This document shows, piece by piece, positions 1 to 4,581 of a DNA stretch of 5,474 nt; position 1 is the first letter of the stretch; each line of letters opens with the position of its first letter. The stretch spans positions 1 through 5,474 of the forward strand of contig JBGSOW010000016.1 in assembly GCA_041738875.1 (NCBI GenBank). The letters run 5' to 3'. Below the pieces are notes generated by a model. That model saw only the letters and a program-made list of their open reading frames with translations. It did no database searches and was not told where the DNA came from. Source of the DNA: JBGSOW01 sp041738875 (GTDB lineage: Bacteria; Patescibacteriota; Dojkabacteria; CALFHW01). A program made the position numbers and the translations under genes.

Positions 1-1
1 T

Positions 2-697
2 TCTTTTTACGCTTGGGCACTCATCAGTATTTTTATTTCCACAATAGTTTTCTTTTTAGCTCCGACTTATGCTGGAAAATTCTTGCTTGGATTTGGGTTT
101 TATATCGGTATAATTTTTGCAGGTTTTCTAATTACTTTGAAGGTTAAAGCGGTCAAGTTTATTTCTAGTGTTTTAATTCTTCTTTCGATTGGTGTTTTTG
201 GTTATGTGAATTATATGGATTATATTAGATTTTATGATCAAGGAAATGGTAGGTTTTCGGCTTTCGTGGAGAGAGATGAAGAACTGATTGGGTATCTGAA
301 AGGGGAGGAGTCGAGTTGTACGATAATGTCTGATCCGTATACGCAAATTCTTATTGCTTCTCAGACGAACTATGAGACCATCAATGCTCAATATATGTCT
401 ATTGAAAACAGGAAGAAGTTATTTGAACTTGTGACTTACCCTTCATTTGTTAATTATCATGAGTTACTAGGAACTTCGGACCTTCAGGAATACAGACCAT
501 TGTGCTTTGTTTATTCTTTTAGATTGCAAGGTAGCGAGGATGAGAATATTTTTTGGTTAGAGAATGTATACAATTCTAAATTGACTTCAAATGATAGTGT
601 TCGTTTGTCTGATGATTTTGTTCAGTATATGACGTCGAATGGTTACGAAGTTCGGTTTTCCTCGGAAGACCATATATTTCTAATGAGGTCAATATAA
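2..697 (+). CDS. C-terminal part of a multi-span membrane protein, probably a GT-C-type glycosyltransferase (5' end outside window)
   Basis: The reading frame is open from base 2, so this is the 3' end of a longer gene; a TTG at 83 is an unlikely start because the frame continues upstream with hydrophobic sequence. Two to three membrane segments are visible (roughly codons 3-20, 28-45 and 52-67), followed by a soluble tail of about 150 residues. The tail carries SDPYTQILIASQTN, resembling the SDPYTSY-like segment in the C-terminal domains of polytopic GT39/GT-C membrane glycosyltransferases, which move sugars from lipid carriers at the outer membrane face. That assignment rests on overall layout and this one segment; the catalytic N-terminal loop is not in the window. 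Very AT-rich (15 of 60 bases are G/C in 541-600). It ends at TAA 695-697 with no clear terminator. A GT4 gene 3.9 kb downstream fits a glycan locus. It could instead be another polytopic membrane protein. Confidence 0.7.
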   Translation, partial: SFYAWALISIFISTIVFFLAPTYAGKFLLGFGFYIGIIFAGFLITLKVKAVKFISSVLILLSIGVFGYVNYMDYIRFYDQGNGRFSAFVERDEELIGYLKGEESSCTIMSDPYTQILIASQTNYETINAQYMSIENRKKLFELVTYPSFVNYHELLGTSDLQEYRPLCFVYSFRLQGSEDENIFWLENVYNSKLTSNDSVRLSDDFVQYMTSNGYEVRFSSEDHIFLMRSI

Positions 698-713
698 TTT
701 GTAGCCTATAGTA

Positions 714-743
714 TTGACAAAACTTTCTTTTCTGTTATATAAT
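714..743 (+). promoter_or_regulatory. Consensus sigma-70 promoter for the structured leader and secreted-protein gene
   Basis: TTGACA at 714-719 and TATAAT at 738-743 both match the housekeeping consensus exactly, with an 18-bp spacer. Transcription should start near 750, giving a 5' leader of about 330 nt before the ATG at 1078. The sequence around the -35, ATAGTATTGAC (708-718), recurs at 4537-4547 in the promoter of the glycosyltransferase gene. A perfect promoter here suggests strong, largely constitutive transcription, with control probably acting within the leader. Confidence 0.75.
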
Positions 744-768
744 ATCAATACATAATTCAATACTGATA

Positions 769-839
769 GCTGAGAAAAGACTTAGCCATGAGTGTTGAAT
801 GACGAAAGTTTTCACGCTCAAAATCTCGAGAAATCGAGA
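769..839 (+). ncRNA. Three tandem hairpins at the start of the leader, two with GAAA loops
   Basis: Hairpin A pairs 769-774 with 781-786 (six pairs, one G-U). Hairpin B pairs 789-795 with 814-820 (seven pairs, one G-U), then 797-799 with 811-813, and is capped by a short 801-803/808-810 helix closing a GAAA tetraloop at 804-807. Hairpin C pairs TCTCGA (824-829) with TCGAGA (834-839) around a second GAAA tetraloop (830-833). GNRA loops of this kind often dock in folded RNAs. They lie 20-90 nt downstream of the expected transcription start. I recognise no known riboswitch class. Pairings were read by eye; no folding energy was computed. Confidence 0.5.
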
Positions 840-840
840 G

Positions 841-853
841 GTTCTTTAAAAAT
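841..853 (+). promoter_or_regulatory. boxA-like antitermination element
   Basis: GTTCTTTAAAAAT closely resembles the boxA element of bacterial rRNA leaders (E. coli TGCTCTTTAACAA; core YTCTTTAA). In rRNA operons boxA RNA recruits NusB/NusE and resists Rho-dependent termination. Here it follows a consensus promoter and hairpins, as in an rRNA leader, but no rRNA follows within the window. In an AT-rich genome such a match could arise by chance. Confidence 0.4.
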
Positions 854-862
854 TTCCTGCAA
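853..862 (+). repeat. Left arm of a 10-bp inverted repeat enclosing the leader body and secreted-protein gene
   Basis: TTTCCTGCAA here is the exact reverse complement of TTGCAGGAAA at 1831-1840, about 970 bp away. The pair encloses the rest of the leader, the GC-rich gene and its 3' hairpins. It could form a long-range RNA stem, as with rRNA processing stems, or mark the ends of an inserted segment. Ten bases is short enough that chance is possible. Confidence 0.35.
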
Positions 863-866
863 TATT

Positions 867-886
867 TTCAATGCTTAGGCATTGAA
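867..886 (+). repeat. 8-bp perfect hairpin containing the first copy of ATGCTTAGGCAT
   Basis: TTCAATGC (867-874) pairs perfectly with GCATTGAA (879-886) around a TTAG loop. The central 12 bases (871-882) recur exactly at 1785-1796 on the far side of the secreted-protein gene. No T-run follows, so this is not an intrinsic terminator. AAGGA at 885-889 overlaps the 3' arm and could be a weak ribosome-binding site for a short reading frame at 904. Confidence 0.5.
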
Positions 887-903
887 GGATTAAATACATA
901 CAG

Positions 904-1008
904 ATGGTAAACATGGCCAAACTCCTTTGGTTGTTGTCGATACCTCAGAAGAAAACCAGTTCCAAGCCCGTCCGGCGAGGTACTTTTAGCGATTTAAACA
1001 CAAACTAG
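904..1008 (+). CDS. Possible 34-residue leader peptide
   Basis: ATG at 904 opens a 34-codon frame to TAG at 1006, with an alternative ATG at 913. The product would begin MVNMAKLLWLLSIPQKK and be rich in Leu/Trp at the start and Lys/Arg/Ser afterwards. The nearest Shine-Dalgarno-like sequence, AAGGA at 885-889, is 14 nt from the ATG, which is far. The frame runs through the left arm and loop of the long hairpin at 932-1056, so ribosomes on it would unfold that structure: an attenuation-like layout. The frame is short and overlaps a structured element, so it may be fortuitous. No match to a known leader peptide is recognised. Confidence 0.22.
   Translation: MVNMAKLLWLLSIPQKKTSSKPVRRGTFSDLNTN
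917..930 (+). promoter_or_regulatory. Small hairpin with a loop complementary to the Shine-Dalgarno site
   Basis: CCAAA (917-921) pairs with TTTGG (926-930), leaving CTCC in the loop. CTCCT (922-926) is complementary to AGGAG at 1065-1069, the ribosome-binding site of the secreted-protein gene. The long hairpin at 932-1056 would bring the two sites close together. A loop-to-SD interaction that lowers translation is possible but unproven. Confidence 0.28.
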
Positions 1009-1056
1009 ATCCCTAAGAGCACCCCACCGTCCGGGCCTTTTGGGGTATCGACAACA
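932..1056 (+). ncRNA. 125-nt long-range hairpin in the 5' leader, candidate cis-regulatory RNA
   Basis: The basal stem pairs 932-946 with 1042-1056: 13 Watson-Crick pairs, one G-U and one more G-C. Inside, 966-970 pairs with 1032-1036, and 973-989 pairs with 1013-1029 with three mismatches, ending in the continuous CUUUUAG/CUAAGAG helix (983-989/1013-1019). A 23-nt apical loop (990-1012) and a 17-nt A-rich one-sided internal loop (947-963) remain unpaired. The base of the stem ends nine nt before the AGGAG Shine-Dalgarno of the gene at 1078, so it is well placed to influence translation. I checked it by eye against RNase P RNA, tmRNA, SRP RNA and common riboswitch cores and saw no match. A leader riboregulator is the simplest reading; a processed small RNA is possible. 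Confidence 0.55.
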
Positions 1057-1064
1057 GTCAAATC

Positions 1065-1069
1065 AGGAG
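1065..1069 (+). promoter_or_regulatory. Shine-Dalgarno site of the secreted-protein gene
   Basis: AGGAG lies eight nt before ATG 1078 and fixes that start. It is the only clear, well-spaced Shine-Dalgarno site in the window; the other first genes here have almost no leader, which sets this gene apart. Confidence 0.8.
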
Positions 1070-1077
1070 CAAGAATC

Positions 1078-1752
1078 ATGAAGTTTCGCATAGTCAGTAT
1101 CGTTGTTTTCGCCTTGGCGGCAGTCCTTATGTTCGCCACCAGCAACGTTTCTGCTCAGGGACCCGCCAATACGGTCGAAGTCCGCATGGATCCCATCTTG
1201 GCACAGCCCACGGCAAGTTGGCCGACGACCGACCTCAACGAGGTCCTTCGCGTTACCGATGCTGCAGGCAGCGACTGGGTTTTGGTTGCGCACCCCACGT
1301 GGAGCAACGGATGGGTTCTCGGAACTGAATGGGACGCACTAAGCGCACCCATAGCTCCCGACCCGGCCGCAATGCAACCGACGGCTCAACCAGCTCAGCC
1401 CACGCAAACCGATGATATGGGTTTCAGTCAGACTGGAATCTGCGACTTCGCACAGGCGGATGTTATTTTTAACTTCCCCGCCCCAGTCTTGCCGATGAAT
1501 TCGTTCTATCAAACCGGTACAGGAAGCGGTCAAGATCGCAACATCCTCGTCTGGATGCCAAGCGGAGGTACGCCCGTCGCTTCATTTGGTGCATATTACA
1601 CCTTCGTGGGTCCGGTCACAGCCTCGTGCTTGGCTAGCCAATTGGATCAAACCAGTGCAACGCAGATCGTTTCGGTTGACGGGACAGTGATCATGGTTCT
1701 GAATGGTAACCGCGTTGAAACGCCTCAAGGTCAGATGATCTTCGAGCGTTAG
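1078..1752 (+). CDS. Secreted protein with SH3-like module, Pro/Gln linker and unknown C-terminal domain
   Basis: A 224-residue protein. Residues 1-26 form a clear signal peptide: basic start MKFR, hydrophobic core, and a VSA|QG signal-peptidase-I-type site. Residues about 33-86 look like a bacterial SH3-like module, with VRMDP near the start, a central LRVTDAAGSDWVLV and a closing GWVLGTEW; such modules often bind peptidoglycan or surface ligands. A Pro/Ala/Gln-rich linker follows (about 90-112), then a C-terminal domain (about 113-224) with exactly two cysteines (C122, C184) that could form a disulfide outside the cell. I do not recognise that domain. No lipobox or C-terminal anchor is visible, so it is probably released. 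The gene is markedly richer in G/C (38/60 in 1201-1260, 31/60 in 1501-1560) than its neighbours, suggesting different ancestry. It appears to be the only gene of its transcript, behind the structured leader. Confidence 0.85.
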   Translation: MKFRIVSIVVFALAAVLMFATSNVSAQGPANTVEVRMDPILAQPTASWPTTDLNEVLRVTDAAGSDWVLVAHPTWSNGWVLGTEWDALSAPIAPDPAAMQPTAQPAQPTQTDDMGFSQTGICDFAQADVIFNFPAPVLPMNSFYQTGTGSGQDRNILVWMPSGGTPVASFGAYYTFVGPVTASCLASQLDQTSATQIVSVDGTVIMVLNGNRVETPQGQMIFER

Positions 1753-1784
1753 AGCTTCATCTGTATGGTCAGGTAGGGAGTATT

Positions 1785-1810
1785 ATGCTTAGGCATAGCG
1801 CTTTCGCTAT
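1785..1810 (+). repeat. Second copy of ATGCTTAGGCAT with an adjoining hairpin
   Basis: ATGCTTAGGCAT (1785-1796) repeats 871-882 exactly. The closing pair differs between copies (A-T at left, T-A here) and the next is C-G versus T-G, so pairing is kept although bases change. It is followed by ATAGCG-CTTT-CGCTAT (1795-1810), a six-pair hairpin that shares four bases with it, so the two full stems compete. Together they lie about 30-60 nt after the stop codon of the secreted-protein gene. Confidence 0.5.
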
Positions 1811-1832
1811 AACCTGTTAATCCTGGTTTTTT
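1811..1832 (+). terminator. Possible weak intrinsic terminator of the secreted-protein transcript
   Basis: AACC (1811-1814) can pair with GGTT (1825-1828), which runs into further Ts. A stronger six-pair hairpin lies immediately upstream (1795-1810). The four-pair stem is short, so this is a tentative call; an alternative pairing is TCCTG (1821-1825) with CAGGA (1834-1838). Confidence 0.3.
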
Positions 1833-1840
1833 GCAGGAAA
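1831..1840 (+). repeat. Right arm of the enclosing inverted repeat
   Basis: TTGCAGGAAA is the exact reverse complement of TTTCCTGCAA at 853-862. It follows the 3' hairpins of the secreted-protein gene, so the two arms bracket the whole unit. Confidence 0.35.
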
Positions 1841-1949
1841 AAGGAGAGAGTTTTTGTTGGATTTGTCCGATATTGATTTTGATTTGTTAGATTTTTAACA
1901 ATCAACTTCTTCATCAGACTTATCACACCAAACAACACCAACTCTCTCC
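1838..1949 (-). terminator. Long imperfect hairpin, likely minus-strand terminator
   Basis: GGAGAGAGTT (1843-1852) pairs with AACTCTCTCC (1940-1949). After two mismatches TGTTG (1855-1859) pairs with 1933-1937. Near the centre TTGTTA (1884-1889) pairs with TAACAA (1896-1901), so the arms share nearly one centre. On the minus strand the final CTCTCTCC is followed at once by five Ts, and the structure begins 59 nt after the stop of the minus-strand operon. A terminator is therefore plausible, though a stem this long and imperfect is unusual and it could be the remnant of a small inverted-repeat element. Confidence 0.4.
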
Positions 1950-2008
1950 GCAATACCTTTGTAGATAATTTGTTATTTGAATTGTCTCCTGAGATATGGC
2001 GAGTATTG

Positions 2009-2251
2009 TTATGAATTTTTAAGCAGTTTTCTCAATCCAACTAGATCTACCACACACATTTGGTAATTAGTGCCTTGCATACCTCTTATCTTTTTTACCT
2101 CGACAAGCTTAAATAGTTCCGGATAGTCTGATAATGCTACTTTCGCTCCAAACAATTCTTCCAACATACCCATAATAGTTTCTGCTTGCAGAATGATTTG
2201 CCCATGCAATAATCCTTCCCCGTTTATATGATTGCTAAGCTCACCCAACAT
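2009..2251 (-). CDS. Unrecognised 80-residue soluble protein, second gene of a minus-strand operon
   Basis: The ATG at 2251 lies inside the end of the upstream gene, overlapping it by 11 bp. The purine-rich GAGGGGG just before it can serve as ribosome-binding site, so translation is probably coupled. No signal peptide or membrane span is visible; the protein is probably cytoplasmic, with a helical N-terminal half. Residues 24-32, ETIMGMLEE, closely match ESIIGMLEE at residues 246-254 of the upstream protein, and the DNA there is also similar. This suggests a duplicated segment or a shared interaction motif. There is a single cysteine (C66). I do not recognise a family. The overlap, the shared motif and a consistent frame argue that this is a real gene. 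Confidence 0.65.
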   Translation of the reverse strand: MLGELSNHINGEGLLHGQIILQAETIMGMLEELFGAKVALSDYPELFKLVEVKKIRGMQGTNYQMCVVDLVGLRKLLKNS

Positions 2252-3329
2252 CCCCCTCGTTAGGGTTTTTATCGGGATTTAATGCAAAGTCTTTATCAAT
2301 CCTTGGAAGCAATGATGCGGCAAGATCTGGTGAGATTGAGGGGTTAGGTCCTTTCTCTACAGGTAAAGCGGGATCTGATTCATTCATCTTCTCATTAATT
2401 ACTTCAACAATTTGTCTTATGTCATAATGTGTGTTCACTAGGTTATTTAGTATGGCTTGAGCAGCAATACCTCTAGGTATAACTAAACGCTTGTAACTTA
2501 AATCCGGGCGTGCTAACTTTTGCCTCATTTTTGCTGCACCATGTATTTCAGCACTTCTCATACCCGCTTCTTCTAGCATGCCGATAATACTCTCGACAGA
2601 CTGGTCATCATTGCTATACACAACTTCTATCGCTGTTTCATCGCTACTCCTTGGTGACGAGGCGATAACTAGAGTTTCCGGATTACCGTCCTTGAACTCC
2701 TTTATATCTAACAGCTCCCCACTGAGTAAAATGTCAGTTTGACCACCTATGTCTACTAATTGCGCAGTCATTTCATCGCCTTTTCTAGTCACGCCTGTTT
2801 CGTTATGCCTGTATTGGTATGGATATGCAAAAGCAAAGTGCATCTTAGGTATTGGTGTTCCTTTACTTTGAGTAAATACTTCTTGCAATTTTTCACTTTG
2901 TCTTATTAGTTCCTCATGTTTAGCTTCTAGCATTAGTGCATAAAGAATGTCAGCGAGTGGTCCTTGATTTGAAGCAAAAAGTATTTCATCGCCAGCTGCC
3001 TTCAATCTTTCGATACCAGAGTCGAGACTGTATCTTTTGTCGCCGGGAATTTTTTCTGTGAATTGCTGGTGGGCAAATTGAAAAGCTTTGGAAAGCTTAA
3101 CTGAAGTTTGCTTTATTGCTTCTAGGTATTCCTGAGATTCTATTTTTGTCGATTCATCGCTAGTAATTGTCGAAAATGCAGGGATATCATACATACCAAG
3201 CGCAGTGTTTCTCAAAATTACTGGTATATATTCTCCATTTGCATCTCTTTCTAAGAGCTCGGGAACATTCACGATCACTTCATAGGGCGTGGTTTCAAAT
3301 AGGCTGTTACCTGATTCAAATTTAGTCAT
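2241..3329 (-). CDS. Unrecognised 362-residue soluble, cysteine-free protein
   Basis: The frame starts at ATG 3329, 31 bp from the divergent beta-propeller gene. No signal peptide or membrane segment is present, so it is probably cytoplasmic. By composition: an N-terminal part (1-60) with beta-prone YEVIVNVPELL; a charged helical region (about 65-155); a mixed middle (about 160-230) including FAFAYPYQYRH and LVDIGGQTDILLSGELLDI; a segment with ESIIGMLEE (246-254) leading to YKRLVIPRG (279-287); and a Pro/Asn/Asp-rich, probably disordered tail (about 316-362). It contains no cysteine. The DIGGQTD stretch recalls the phosphate-binding loop of actin-like ATPases, but no other motif of that fold is visible, so I do not assign it. 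No Shine-Dalgarno precedes the start. It is probably transcribed with the 80-residue gene downstream, which overlaps its end. Function unknown. Confidence 0.8.
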   Translation of the reverse strand: MTKFESGNSLFETTPYEVIVNVPELLERDANGEYIPVILRNTALGMYDIPAFSTITSDESTKIESQEYLEAIKQTSVKLSKAFQFAHQQFTEKIPGDKRYSLDSGIERLKAAGDEILFASNQGPLADILYALMLEAKHEELIRQSEKLQEVFTQSKGTPIPKMHFAFAYPYQYRHNETGVTRKGDEMTAQLVDIGGQTDILLSGELLDIKEFKDGNPETLVIASSPRSSDETAIEVVYSNDDQSVESIIGMLEEAGMRSAEIHGAAKMRQKLARPDLSYKRLVIPRGIAAQAILNNLVNTHYDIRQIVEVINEKMNESDPALPVEKGPNPSISPDLAASLLPRIDKDFALNPDKNPNEGDVG

Positions 3330-3343
3330 ACTAAATTTTTTAA

Positions 3344-3351
3344 GTTATAAT
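3344..3351. promoter_or_regulatory. Overlapping divergent -10 elements with near-leaderless starts
   Basis: The 31-bp gap between the two divergent genes holds TATAAT (3346-3351) on the plus strand, ending nine nt before ATG 3361. On the minus strand TATAAC (3349-3344) ends 14 nt before ATG 3329. The two elements overlap, so only one polymerase could bind at a time and the genes may be expressed in balance. Transcription would begin at or within a few nt of each start codon. No convincing -35 is seen for either direction. Confidence 0.4.
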
Positions 3352-3360
3352 TAACTATAT

Positions 3361-4497
3361 ATGTCCGCAAAAGATTTTGCCACAATAACAGCGATGCCAA
3401 AAGAAGAAGAAGATTCCACAAGACTAAATAGGATCGGGAAAATAGCACTTGTTAATGGTGGCGTTATCGCAATCTCTGATTTTGACCCAAATATCTATTT
3501 ATCCCAATTATCCCAAAATGCATTAAGGGAGGAAGAATTGACCGCGCCTATTATAATGCCTATTCCTGGCCAAGAGAGTTTTTCAGACTTGGTAGTCGAT
3601 CCATCCGCTGGCTCTTTGTATATAGGGGATTATAAGGGACGTATAGTGAGATTTGACCCTAGTATAAATAGTTCTGAACAAATAATCGAATTAGACAAAG
3701 GTTATCCGGAAAAAATGCAGGTAAAGCAAGGGTATTTGCTTTGGACAAGTGAAAGTATCGTAGCAAATGCCATGCCCATTGGCAAAAATAATGGGGAAAG
3801 AAAAGCTAAAGGCTTCGTAAACCCTGAAGGTACATATATACATAGACTAGACGGATACGCGACTGCAGATAGTTTTATTCTTGTTGCAAATGGAGTAGAT
3901 ACACAATCTCATGAAAACAATCTAGTAATCTGGGACGCTGAGAATGGCACAGTACTTATGAACCATATAGGTATATTGCCAGTTAGAGCATCTGCTTTTG
4001 ATAAGGTATCGGGGCAGTTATTTATCGGCTATGGTAACGGTAGGATAGATACTGTTCAGATTAACGGTACAACTGCAGAGTTTGTGGGGGATGGGGTGCA
4101 TCTAAACACGGAAGACAATACCGAAGTGACTCATCTAGATACATTTACATTTCCTCGAGACCCATCCTTAAGTAGGCTACTAAGTGTCAATAGATCAGGA
4201 CTGCTCCAAATCAGGGATACTGCAGTTTTAGGATTAGATCTGCAAGATGAACACCACTTAGGAAGCGAATGCATCGAACTAAAGATAGAGGGAGAAAAAA
4301 TTTACGCAATAACCTCAGATGGAAAAGTGACAATTATCGATTCATTCACAAAGAAAATGGATCAGATTCAACTCTCTATAGATAACGACATGCTAGTAAG
4401 CGCTGCACAAATTACCAGAGATGCAGAAGGGGGATTAGTTGCGATCATCGGGACTAACAAAGGAACCATATCAAGAATTAGTTTACCATCTTCATGA
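3361..4497 (+). CDS. Cytoplasmic beta-propeller (WD40/PQQ-like repeat) protein of unknown role
   Basis: A 378-residue protein with no signal peptide or membrane span. About seven weak repeats of a propeller-blade type can be seen, each a short beta-rich stretch with G/N-rich turns ending near D/G-x-I/V: for example GSLYIGDYKGRIVRFDP (84-100), NNLVIWDAENGTVL (186-199), GQLFIGYGNGRIDTVQING (218-236), GEKIYAITSDGKVTIID (311-327) and LVAIIGTNKGTISRISL (359-375). The last strand at the extreme C-terminus fits closure of a ring. Propellers usually serve as docking platforms; no catalytic motif is seen. ATG 3361 is chosen because it sits nine nt after a TATAAT -10, giving a leaderless mRNA; ATG at codon 12 is less likely. 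Divergence across only 31 bp from the unknown two-gene operon suggests joint function, but that is inference. The exact family and blade number remain unsure. Confidence 0.8.
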   Translation: MSAKDFATITAMPKEEEDSTRLNRIGKIALVNGGVIAISDFDPNIYLSQLSQNALREEELTAPIIMPIPGQESFSDLVVDPSAGSLYIGDYKGRIVRFDPSINSSEQIIELDKGYPEKMQVKQGYLLWTSESIVANAMPIGKNNGERKAKGFVNPEGTYIHRLDGYATADSFILVANGVDTQSHENNLVIWDAENGTVLMNHIGILPVRASAFDKVSGQLFIGYGNGRIDTVQINGTTAEFVGDGVHLNTEDNTEVTHLDTFTFPRDPSLSRLLSVNRSGLLQIRDTAVLGLDLQDEHHLGSECIELKIEGEKIYAITSDGKVTIIDSFTKKMDQIQLSIDNDMLVSAAQITRDAEGGLVAIIGTNKGTISRISLPSS

Positions 4498-4498
4498 A

Positions 4499-4515
4499 TT
4501 AGATATTACATCTAA
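4499..4515 (+). other. Small AT-rich hairpin after the beta-propeller gene
   Basis: TTAGAT (4499-4504) pairs with ATCTAA (4510-4515) around a five-nt loop, directly after the TGA stop at 4495. No T-run follows, so it is at best a weak 3' end or stability element. Confidence 0.25.
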
Positions 4516-4542
4516 GGCGCCCACATTAAGTATCCCATAGTA

Positions 4543-4572
4543 TTGACTATTATAGGCTATATTTGGTAAAAT
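4543..4572 (+). promoter_or_regulatory. Promoter of the GT4 gene, near-leaderless
   Basis: TTGACT (4543-4548), an 18-bp spacer and TAAAAT (4567-4572) match sigma-70 elements well. The -10 ends nine nt before ATG 4582, so the transcript would begin within about three nt of the start codon; no Shine-Dalgarno is present. The -35 context ATAGTATTGAC is shared with the promoter at 714. Confidence 0.55.
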
Positions 4573-4581
4573 CATTGTGAT

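Noticed and set aside
173..391. 72-codon minus-strand frame inside the membrane-protein gene
   Set aside because: It lies opposite a well-supported coding frame and has no ribosome-binding site or recognisable features.
932..1056. Known housekeeping RNA (RNase P RNA, tmRNA, SRP RNA) or retron ncRNA
   Set aside because: The conserved cores of the housekeeping RNAs are not visible and the length does not fit. The inverted-repeat ends recall a retron, but no reverse transcriptase lies in the window.
1063..1533. Four open frames of 64-79 codons overlapping the secreted-protein gene
   Set aside because: They are shadows in a GC-rich coding region; only the 1078 frame has a good ribosome-binding site, signal peptide and domain-like structure.
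1785..1820. 11-codon frame starting in the second hairpin repeat, with GGGAG just upstream
   Set aside because: Too short to support, and the equivalent ATG in the first repeat copy (871) stops after four codons, so the frame is not shared.
2730..2760. DIGGQTD in the 362-aa protein as an actin-like ATPase phosphate loop
   Set aside because: No N-terminal DxGT-type phosphate-1 motif or adenosine motif accompanies it, and its position and context do not fit that fold.
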